Notes under the pieces: generated by a model | What the model saw: only the letters and a program-made list of their open reading frames with translations | Told to the model about the DNA's origin: nothing | Databases searched by the model: none | Shown: positions 56,581-64,000 of the stretch, piece by piece | Numbering within the stretch: position 1 is the stretch's first letter | How the letters are laid out: every line of letters starts with the position of its first letter | Assembly: GCF_003086295.3 (NCBI RefSeq) | Contig: NC_092039.1 | Span: 74,481,649-74,545,648, forward strand | DNA: 64,000 nt | Direction of reading: 5' to 3' | Origin: Arachis hypogaea | Lineage: Eukaryota > Streptophyta > Magnoliopsida > Fabales > Fabaceae | Made by a program: the position numbers and the translations under genes

Positions 56581-57106
56581 GACGCGTAAGCGTCGCTGAC
56601 GCGTCCGCGTCACAAGTGCGTTGGGAAGAAAATAAGATTGAATAGAGAGTCACGCGAGAGTGTGGCTGGAGGCGTGCCTTTGGCACAAATTGGTCCACGC
56701 AACCGTGTCGCTGACGCGTCCGCGTCATGTGGAAAAAAATGCCTCCCACGCGTCCACGTCACCCGCGCGAATGCGTGCCTCAAAATCGACATAAAAAGGG
56801 TGTATGGCCGAAAGTTGGGCTAGAATTGGGCTGGACTCATGCTAGAAGCACAAGCCCTGCCACGCGTACGTGTGCTCCACGCGTTCGCGCCGTTTTCAAA
56901 TTTAGGCCATCCACGCGATCGCGTCACCCACGCAACCGCGTCACTCTAAATTTTGGCAATATACATATAAGACAATGAGTAGTGCATGCACGAGGCTGCA
57001 CTCGCGCCAATAGCACATATCAGGTCACGCGATCGCGTGACCCACGCGTTCGCGTCACTTGAAAACACCGCACACCACGCGACCGCGTCACTGACGCGTC
57101 CGCGTC
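56581..57106. repeat. CpG-palindrome dyad array, 17-bp pairs in a 165-bp tandem unit
   Basis: Seven pairs of 14-bp palindromes (CACGCGATCGCGTC and GACGCGTCCGCGTC types) have centre-to-centre distance exactly 17 bp. Pair midpoints are about 56596, 56711, 56762, 56876, 56927, 57041 and 57091, alternating 114-115 and 50-51 bp. The higher-order unit is therefore about 165 bp, present about three times. An isolated unit is at 56651-56664. Spacer sequence between pairs is much less conserved than the pairs. Minus- and plus-strand ORFs across it are not supported. Confidence 0.9.
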
Positions 57107-57582
57107 ACAAGCGGTGCACAGCTTATCCAAATCAGCCAAATATCTTATCTTTTTCTTCCCCATATCTAAATATTTTCTTTCCTTCTTATCTCTTTCTTCC
57201 TCATTTCTTACTTTCTTTTTCTTTTCCATTGGTGTTATAATTCTCTTCTTCAACTATTGCATCTTTTCTTGATTTATTCTAGTGCTTTATGACTTGTTTT
57301 ATTCTGATTGGGTATTATTCTTAAGTCAATGCTAATTTTTATACTACTGATATTCCTTTTGCATTGATATGTACTTACACTATCTTGCATTTCCCACACT
57401 CTCTTCCCCATTGTTGCAACTTTTGCACTATTGATATGCCAATTGCTTCTATTATTTTCTCACTTGCATGTTGTAGCTACCATGTAATTGAGACCTTTAT
57501 TATTTGGCATTAACACTCATATTTTATTTATGTTCTTATATTTATTTTTGGGTTACTTTCCTTCTTTTTCTCTTCTTTCAGG
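57107..57582 (+). other. Pyrimidine-rich leader, possible intron
   Basis: No gene is seen. The stretch ends in TTTTTCTCTTCTTTCAG|G at 57566-57582, a strong plant 3' splice-site context immediately before an ATG. It may be the end of an intron joining an upstream leader to the mini-ORF. Confidence 0.45.
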
Positions 57583-57669
57583 ATGGCCACCACGAAGGAA
57601 GAGGAAAAGCTTCCTAATGGGGAGACAAACAAGTCATCTACTCAATCTTTGGAGAAAAGCATAAGTTGA
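57583..57669 (+). CDS. 28-codon mini-ORF after splice-acceptor-like site
   Basis: It begins ATGGCCACCACGAAGG and encodes a short Lys/Glu-rich peptide (MATTKEEEKLPNGETNKSST...) ending at TGA. It occupies the place where family 1 carries its env-like ORF, which also begins MA(S/P)K. It may be the start of a lost env-like gene, or a short leader ORF. No function is claimed. Confidence 0.35.
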   Translation: MATTKEEEKLPNGETNKSSTQSLEKSIS

Positions 57670-57698
57670 AGTAACCTGTCCACCTGCACATCTTAGCA

Positions 57699-57738
57699 TG
57701 CACCGAGGACGGTGCAACCTTTAAGTGTGGGAAGGTCG
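57699..57738 (+). promoter_or_regulatory. Hairpin module (internal), family 2
   Basis: TGCACCG-AGGA-CGGTGCA (57699-57716) is followed by CTTTAAGTGTGGGAAGG. Loop and spacing match the family 1 modules; the stem sequence is different but perfectly paired. Confidence 0.68.
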
Positions 57739-59103
57739 ATACCAATATCCGTGGGTTAGTCACTTTCTTCTCAACACCAATTTTTATTTTTCATTGTTGC
57801 ATTTGCATGTTTGATTGCATGTTTGTTTGATTTTGCGCATATATTACCATTACTTGGTTGAAGTAATATTTTCTTTTTCAAGAAACTTTTTATAGTATTT
57901 CACTAATTTGAATTAAAATTTTTATTGAATTTTTTTGAAGAAATCTTATTTTGGAACATGGTTTAAAGCTCGGACACACAAAACCAGTGAGATTTTGAGC
58001 TTATTTGAATTGGTTGCATTCTATCAACCAATATTTTATTTTTGGTGTGTATTTTTCTCTCTAAAATTATGATCTTTGTCTTGCTTAAGTCTATATTTTC
58101 ATTATTTGATGTATGCATGCACTTATATGATTGAGGCCTTGTTTCACTGAGCTTACATACCCATATGGCCTTACCTTTCATTATCCTTTGCAAACAAATA
58201 TTGAGCCATTTTACCCCTTTGTTCTTTACTTTAGCACATCATTAACTCTAAGTGAAAAATAATAATGTCCTTAATTTGAATCCTTGATTAGCTTAGACTA
58301 ATGAAAGCGCTCATAAATTAAGTGTGGGGAAAGTGGGTTTGAAAACGCTTGGTTTGAGAATTGAGTATGTTAGACTTTTGTGTGAAAATGTGAAAAATGT
58401 TAAGAACATGTTTATGCATTCAAAACCCTAATCATATGCATTGAAAAAAATTATTAAGAAAAGAAAAATAGAAAAAAAGCAGAAAAATAAAAAAGGGACA
58501 AAATGCCCCAAAGTAAATGGCAATAGCAATGCATATGTACTGTACTCAAAACTTGGAATGCATAAATATGTAGTAAACGCAGTTAATGGGTAGTTATTGA
58601 TTTTATATTACATAGATTGTCCTAAGTTAGGTGGAAAGTTTATGTTAATTAAGGATTCATATTTTAGTCCACTTGGCCAAATACAATCCTACCTTGACCC
58701 TAACCCCATTACAACCCTTAAAAGATCTCTTGATTTGTGTATTGGTGCATTAAATTTTTGTTGATTGTTAGATGAAAAGTAAGCTATAGAAAGCAGGATT
58801 AGTAGAGAATTGAGAGAATTGACCCTAGACACTTGAGAATTAGAATGATATACACTACCATTGAGGGTTCAGTGCTTAATTCTATGTTCCCTGCTTTCAT
58901 GAGCTATCTTCTTCTTGCAAGTTATTTGTACTTCATTTTTATGATTTGAATTAGTGAAATCCAGTTCATGTCTGTTCTTGGAAGATTTATTTACCTTGAC
59001 CAAGTAAGTAGAAATATTTTGCATTTAGCTGCATTCATATAGATAGGTTGCATTTCATACATCGTACCATTATGTCTTCACTCCTTTATAGCTTCTCTTG
59101 AGC
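57739..59103 (+). other. Non-coding 3' region of family 2 element
   Basis: A/T-rich with no supported ORF. AATTAAGTGTGGGGAAAG at about 58318 is a third purine-rich motif without an obvious hairpin. An A-rich tract lies at about 58445-58500, as in family 1 upstream of the LTR. Confidence 0.55.
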
Positions 59104-59142
59104 TTAGCATGAGGACATGCTAATGTTTAAGTGTAGGGAGGT
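59104..59142 (+). promoter_or_regulatory. Hairpin module plus polypurine tract before 3' LTR
   Basis: TTAGCATG-AGGA-CATGCTAA (59104-59123) is followed by GTTTAAGTGTAGGGAGG at 59125-59141, abutting the LTR at 59143. Here the motif is purine-rich enough to be a conventional polypurine tract. Confidence 0.75.
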
Positions 59143-60561
59143 TAATAAATCACTATTTTATGGTTTATCTTGTACTTAATTGAGTGGTTTTTATCAAGCT
59201 TTGCCCACTTATTCATATGATTTGCATGATTTTACATTATCCTTCCTGATTTTGTGCTATGATTGAAAACATGCTTCTTTGCCTTTTATTTTCTTTTATT
59301 TAAATCCTCTCTTGTTATCATTCGACGCCTTGATATGTGTGTTAAGTGATTTCAGGGATTACAGGGCATGGATGGCTCATAGGATGGAAAGGAAGCATGC
59401 AAAAGTGGAAGGAATACAAGAAGTTGAAGAAACTGCTAAGCTATCCAGCCTGACCTCTTCGCACTCAAACGGTCATAACTTGAGCTAAAAAGGTCCAAAT
59501 GCCGCAATTCCAGTTGCGTTGGAAAGCTAACATCCGGGGCATCGCAAAGATATAAAATTTTCCATAGCTGCCTCGGAGTTAGGTGATGCGAACTTTAATC
59601 CACGCAAACACGTGGACGACGCCTCTGCGTCACTTTGCCGCGACCTGTACGGACCAGAAAGCGCTGGGAGTGACTTCTAGACTATTTTTGACCCAATTCT
59701 CGGCCCAGAAAACACATATTAGAGGCTGGGAGTGGAGCAGAATCAGATCATTCAATCATTACTCACAATTTTAGGTTTTAGATGTAGTGTTTAGAGAGAG
59801 AGAGGTTCTCTCCTCTCTCTTAGGATTTAGAATTAGGATTTCTATTAGGATTAGGATTGTTTCTTCATACCAGGTTCAATAATTTATGTTTCTCTTCTAT
59901 TTTTTTTACTCTGAAGCTTTTATTTGTATTTGATTTATGTTGCCCAATTGGCTTATGAACTTTTCCATGCTAGAATTGACATCTTCATTCAATTTGAGGC
60001 ATCCCAGATATTTATGATTTTAATTTAGCTTTCTATATTCTTGGCTTTGGTTAGGTAATTGGTAACACTTGAGTTGTCAAACTCAACAGTGGTTGAAATT
60101 GGCAGATTCTAATTGATCTAGATCGCTCTAAAGCTAGTCTTCCCACAGAGATTGACTAGGACTTGAGGATCAAGTTAATTAGTCCACTTGACCTTCCTTT
60201 GTTTAATAAAGGATAACTAAGTGGGATTAAAACCCAATTCTCATCACACCTGATAAGGATAACTAGGATAGGAATTTCGATTCTAATACCTTGCCAAGAG
60301 TTTATTTTATCATTACTATTTTATTTTTCTTATCATTTAACATACTTGTTCCTTACTTTCAAAACCCTCAATTTACAAGACTCATAACCAATAATAAGAA
60401 CATACCTCCCTGCAAGTCCTTGAGAAGACAACCCGAGGTTTAAATACTTCGGTTATCAATTTTATCAGGGGTTTGTTACTTGTGACAACCAAAATGTTTG
60501 TAAGAAAGGACTTTTGTTGGTTTAGAAGCTATACTTGCAACGGAAATTTATTCTCTCTTCA
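59143..60561 (+). repeat. 3' LTR, family 2
   Basis: TAATAAATCACTATTTTATG to TTCTCTCTTCA, 1419 bp. It lacks about 24 bp (GAATTCTAGACCACGCAAAA region) near its right end and some of the CpG palindrome region relative to the 5' LTR. Its first bases are TA rather than TG, a G-to-A change. Confidence 0.87.
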
Positions 60562-61089
60562 GGTTCTAATGTACTTTTTTTATTTAATATAGTATTTATA
60601 TTTATTAGTATATAATGTGTGTAGCAATAGAAAATTTTCATCCCATATATATGTATAATAATTAATACAAAATTTTATGAGTTTGAGTTTTAATATACAA
60701 TTTTTATTTAATAGTATTTAATATTAATTAGTATAGTTGTGTGAGATAAGCCTCAATGTAGCCCCTGAAGTTGCACTCGAGCCTCATAGTAGTCCCTGAA
60801 TTTAAAAGTTCCTCAGAGTCATCCCCGAACTTGCACTCCGGGACTCAAAGTGGTCCTTCTGGCAATTTCAGCACACGTGGCGCAACTGGAAAGCTTAGCT
60901 GGCAGCGTTGGTGACACGTGGAACTCACAACGGCTAGCTGATGTGGCAGAGTAAACTCTTCCGACTCAATTTGGTCCCTCGGGTGAAGTTAAAACCCTAA
61001 TCCCCTTTTTTGAAGGCCACATTGTTCACTCTACTGTCTCCTCGTCGGTGCTATGTTCTTCTGTTCTCCCTCTCTGAAGCCCGAAGGTT
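60562..61089 (+). other. Repetitive upstream region of GRF pseudogene
   Basis: A/T-rich to about 60740, then a segment with repeated (T)AGTCCCTGAA/GTCCTTC phrases (60755-60865) and two ACACGTGG elements (about 60872 and 60914). Such 'AGTCCCT' repeats are typical of subterminal parts of plant MULE-type transposons; that link is an inference. No gene is seen. Confidence 0.45.
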
Positions 61090-61627
61090 ATGGCTAGCAT
61101 GAGCAATGCAGCTGGGAGCTCGAACAACCCACGATCGTTTGGAAGCATCATGAGGAGAATGAACAGAAACAAAGAAGCTCGTTTTCCATAATGGTGTGTC
61201 TGCGGGTCGAGACCGGTTCTGCGGTGGTCAAGGACGGATTCTAATCCAGGGAGACCGTTCATGGGTTGCCCAAACTACAATGTAAGTATTATTGTTGTTG
61301 ATTGCTGTATTTATGGATATAAATTTTGCTGATTGAATTTTCTTTGATGTGCAAACTGTGGGTAAGAAATGGTGTGGATTGTTTATGTGGGTTGATAAAG
61401 TTTTAGAAGATGCCATGCCATGTGATGATAAAACAAGACATTCAATTGATGATGAAGAATGGAAGATGAAGATGGCTTGGAAATTTGGTAAATTAGAAGC
61501 TGAAATTAGGGTTCTAAAAATGGAAAAAATTTTGATGTTTGTGTTCATGCTGCTGATTGTAATTGGCGTTCTTGTATTAAAGCTAGATAGACAGCAGAGT
61601 CAACTGTATCTAGCAAAAAATAAATGA
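61090..61627 (+). pseudogene. GRF zinc-finger, membrane-anchored protein (two exons, decayed)
   Basis: Exon 1 (61090-61281) starts MASMSNAAGSSNNPRSFGSI and, after an in-frame TAA at 61189-61191, continues WCVCGSRPVLRWSRTDSNPG and RPFMGCPNYN. A GT donor (AAT|GTAAGT) follows. Exon 2 (from about 61355) gives TVGKKWCGLFMWVDKV, completing the CxCG...NPGR.F.GCP...C.FF.WVD pattern of GRF-type zinc fingers (established family). A coiled segment (WKFGKLEAEIRVLKMEK) and a membrane helix (ILMFVFMLLIVIGVLVL) precede TGA 61625-61627. The expected acceptor reads GCAA instead of GCAG. The TAA and the lost AG make it a pseudogene. Such genes are often linked to MULE transposons in legumes (recalled, not checked). 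Confidence 0.75.
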
Positions 61628-62085
61628 CATGCATGTTATATGCATTCCTTATTCATGTACTTGTTCCTATCCTTTTGTTTGAAAGAAATGGAAATTAAAG
61701 TGTTTGATTATATGTATACTTTTGTTCCTAGACTTCTTTTCAATGAAATAGAAATGGACAGGATTTGAACTACTTTTAAGTCTGTAACAGAAGATAAGAT
61801 ATAAATAAAAGGCTGAGAAAACTCAATTCAATAAAGTCATAATTCATAATTCATAATTCATATTGGTAAAGTTTGATTCAAAAAAGACATTATAGAGCCA
61901 AAACACCAAGTATATCAAAGTTGTTGACATATTGACCTGATAAAATTCAAATACTAAAATCCCAACACTGGGACAATATTTAGGCATTGTAAACAACATC
62001 AACAAAATAGATACAAAAAAGACAGCTTGTTTTTCCTAAACATAGTCATCTTAATCTTCATTTTTTGTATCTGGGTGCCTTGAAT
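61628..62085. other. Non-coding, A/T-rich
   Basis: AATTCATAATTCATAATTCATA is a short tandem near 61840-61860 (about three 9-bp units). Nothing else is recognised. Confidence 0.5.
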
Positions 62086-62322
62086 CTAGGGTTGGACACA
62101 AACTTCATGAAATTTATAAGCCTTGTAGCAGTTCCCTGTGTTGCACCTTGCATAGGACCACTTGTTCAAATACTCCCAGGCTTCCTTATTAACCCTTTCA
62201 ATCTTTTTGATGATATCAAGGAATCCATTGCTAGAGATCCTTCCATTGCTTATTGAAGTTCTTCCACAGATGCCAAACACAGAATCTGTGATGGACATCT
62301 GGAAAAACCTCCTTAACTGCAT
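62086..62322 (-). pseudogene. MULE transposase fragment (short, possible)
   Basis: The minus-strand reading contains FLDIIKKIERVNKEAWEYLN, then KWSYARCNTGNCYKAYKFHE. This resembles the 'I..IN..AW.YLNKWP..AW.KAYF' stretch of plant Mutator-like transposases (recognised from memory). Only about 40 codons match and the flanks are degenerate, so it is a relic. Confidence 0.5.
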
Positions 62323-62401
62323 TTATAAGGCCCTGTTTCAGATACCAAAGAAGGGGTCAGATAGTTGTTTTCGGGCAGCAAAACTGTCCCTACAATTATA
62401 T

Positions 62402-62490
62402 AAGTGACATCAAAATAGTCCCTAGACTTGTTCAAGTGACATCAAACTAGTCCCTAGACTTATGTAAGTGACATCAAACTAGTCCCTACA
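62402..62490 (+). repeat. Three 32-bp tandem units (AAGTGACATCAAACTAGTCCC)
   Basis: Units begin at 62402, 62434 and 62466 with AAGTGACATCAAA(A/C)TAGTC and CCTAGACTTRT ends. This layout is common in the ends of MULE-type elements and may mark the right subterminal region of the decayed transposon (inference). Confidence 0.8.
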
Positions 62491-63150
62491 CAGCACTGTT
62501 ACAGAACATTATGCAGAACAGGATAAATGAGTAACAATAGATTGACAGAATATTATGCAGCATATAATCAGTCCAAAATTAATTCTGCATATATAGACAG
62601 CAACCCAGTGTATTAACATCATATAATCAGTCCAGGATTAATTCAGCATATATAATCAGCAATATGTGCCTTAAATCAAACTGGCAAATAAATTACAAGC
62701 ACAGGCACCAACTTCACTTTCCGTGTAGTTTCCCACAAAACCCAAGACCAAGACCCTTTTTTTTTGCAACTGAGGGAAATATATATATACAACTACAACT
62801 TACTACCAACAAAAAAAGGCACACAGAAATAAAGAAAATCTACCAAATTTGGAGCTAAAGTAATCACTAACTAGAGAAGTTAAAAAATAATAAAATAATA
62901 TACAACACTGAAGGTGGAGATGAAACAAGAAAAACCATCTAGAAATAGTAACGGTAAATAGTAGTTAATGAAAGTACATTAAATGGCATCTGTTATCTTC
63001 TTCATATCATAGCATTGATTCAGTCCTAATCTTCTTCTACCATTTTCATCATCATCACTCTCACTCTCTCCTTTTCATTACTTGACAGTTGGCAACAAAA
63101 GCATCACTCCCTTGTTTTTCTACTTCTCCTTCTCCCTCTAATATTTCACT
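62491..63150. other. No gene seen
   Basis: A/T-rich. ATATAATCAGTCCA(A/G)(A/G)ATTAATTC occurs twice (about 62562 and 62622), a local duplication. The ORF at 62664 is not supported. Confidence 0.5.
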
Positions 63151-63223
63151 GTGCTATATTATCACTATATTCAAATTAACAATATAAGTGCTATATTATC
63201 ACTATATTCAAATTAACAATATA
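63151..63223 (+). repeat. 37-bp tandem duplication
   Basis: Two near-perfect copies of the unit beginning GTGCTATATTATCACTATAT at 63151 and 63188. Confidence 0.93.
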
Positions 63224-63479
63224 CGTTAAGTCTTCTATTATTTTGTGGTTTTCTTTTTCAAAATTTTTATTAGAAAAGGTTATTATGGACCGGGGTATTG
63301 AATAGAGTGCCTAACTTTGTTAGTTGTTAATTGTTAAATTATATGATATTTCACCTTTATTTTGATCATGTTGCTAATGATTTGTGTCATATAAACATAA
63401 GAAAGTGTGAAATCAAGAACATTATTTTGGTGTAACTAAGGATAGCAGTTCTCTAGACACTAACTTCAATCTTGGTGGA

Positions 63480-64000
63480 TCAAACCATTCAAATTTACAT
63501 ACTGTTCCGAGGGTTACCTAAAACTGGAGGTCGATCTCGGATGAGATCTTCTGTACTGGTCGGTGCTAACGTGTCCGGCTGGTGGGAGACGGCCGGAGCT
63601 GTTGTGTCTGACTTGTTGGACTTGGTGGTGGTGCTGATTCCTTTGTCCCCGGAGGGTGGGGGGTACCTGCAAGGGACTCCAATGCTTAAGTTAGCAAGGG
63701 TATTAAGTAGGTATTGAGTAGAATCAGAGTATGAGTTATACCTGGGTGCTCCAGTGTATTTATAATGGTGTGGAGTGACCTTTTTGGATAAGATAAGTTA
63801 GTTATCTTATCTTATCTTATCTTTTGAGTGAGGTCATCTTATCTTCAAGGGAACCGCCCTTCTCTTGTAGGCTTGGGCTGCCTTAGGATCTGGGGCGTGT
63901 TCCTCTATTTGGGCCCTTTGTTTGGGCTTTCTCGTGACTTGGCCGAGCTCTTTGAGAAGAGGTCGGATTGATCTGACCTGAAGAGGTCGGTCGCTTTGTC
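63480..64000 (-). repeat. Possible reversed LTR/U3-R block (partial)
   Basis: Higher-GC sequence with TCTTATCTTATCTTATCTTA repeats (63800-63830), a minus-strand TATA-like CATTATAAATACAC at about 63756-63769 and GAAGAGGTCGG repeated at about 63955 and 63981. The plus-strand 81-codon ORF at 63472 runs through GGGGTACCTGCAAGGG and is doubtful. This may be an LTR of another element continuing past the window. Confidence 0.35.

Larger units (their letters stand above)
53235..60561 (+). mobile_element. Full-length non-autonomous family 2 element
   Basis: Two LTRs (53235-54714 and 59143-60561) enclose 4.4 kb with primer binding site, a broken gag-position ORF, conserved box, CpG-palindrome array, a mini-ORF after a splice-acceptor-like site, and two hairpin modules. 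No protease, RT or integrase is seen. AGGT occurs at both borders (53231-53234 and within 60561-60564), but the exact 5-bp duplication is ambiguous. Confidence 0.87.

Noticed and set aside
56438..57253. Arg/Thr-rich ORFs on both strands through the CpG array
   Set aside because: They follow the CACGCG repeats in several frames at once, which shows they are repeat shadows.
63472..63717. 81-codon plus-strand ORF as a gene
   Set aside because: It crosses what looks like reversed LTR sequence and has no recognisable domain or start context.

Overview
This window looks like repeat-rich nuclear DNA of a legume, most likely peanut (Arachis). That assignment is from memory: the long terminal repeats (LTRs) starting TGATGAGCGGATAATTT, and the gag and env-like proteins with them, resemble Athila-type Ty3-gypsy families I associate with peanut (FIDEL/Feral-like; the names are not verified here). 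I see no intact ordinary host gene, tRNA or rRNA. Nearly all of the 64 kb is nested LTR retrotransposons and solo LTRs, plus one MITE-like element and a decayed DNA-transposon (MULE) region near the right end.

Layout. 1-7212: right part of a non-autonomous Athila-like element with intact gag-protease and env-like ORFs but no reverse transcriptase or integrase, and its 3' LTR. 7370-31021: a decayed Ty1-copia element, split at 9313/27368 by an 18-kb Athila-like element (9314-27362, ATATC target duplication). That element's 5' LTR holds a solo LTR (10527-11979) and a reversed, truncated relative (12107 to about 16350); its env-like pseudogene holds another solo LTR (23210-24468). 31571-40512: a chromovirus-like solo LTR containing a MITE, a solo LTR (33036-34493) and another solo LTR (35079-38710) which itself contains a solo LTR (36609-38160). 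41641-50845: a reversed solo LTR into which an internally deleted Tekay-like element (44836-50346, ACTAG duplication) inserted. 51257-52550: an unrecognised two-part ORF and a short coding-like remnant. 53235-60561: a full-length non-autonomous element with two LTRs. 61090-62490: a GRF-zinc-finger/membrane-anchor pseudogene and a MULE transposase scrap. 63480-64000: an unassigned GC-richer block, perhaps another LTR.

The most unusual structure is a set of phased palindrome arrays. Family 1 elements carry imperfect copies of CTGGCGTTTAACGCCAG whose centres lie almost exactly 31 bp apart, in three internal sites and in every LTR. Family 2 carries CpG-rich palindromes (CACGCGnnCGCGTC) in pairs 17 bp apart, pairs about 50 bp apart. 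Family 4 has AAACTT/AAGTTT palindromes about 71 bp apart, and family 3 has GCGCTC/GAGCGC palindromes. The sequence differs by family while the architecture recurs. A second system is a hairpin with an AGGA-like loop and a covarying stem, followed directly by TTTAAGTTTGGTGT or TTTAAGTGTGGGR. It occurs just before the 3' LTR and again internally, in two unrelated families. Both look like candidate cis-signals that may let RT-less elements be mobilised in trans.
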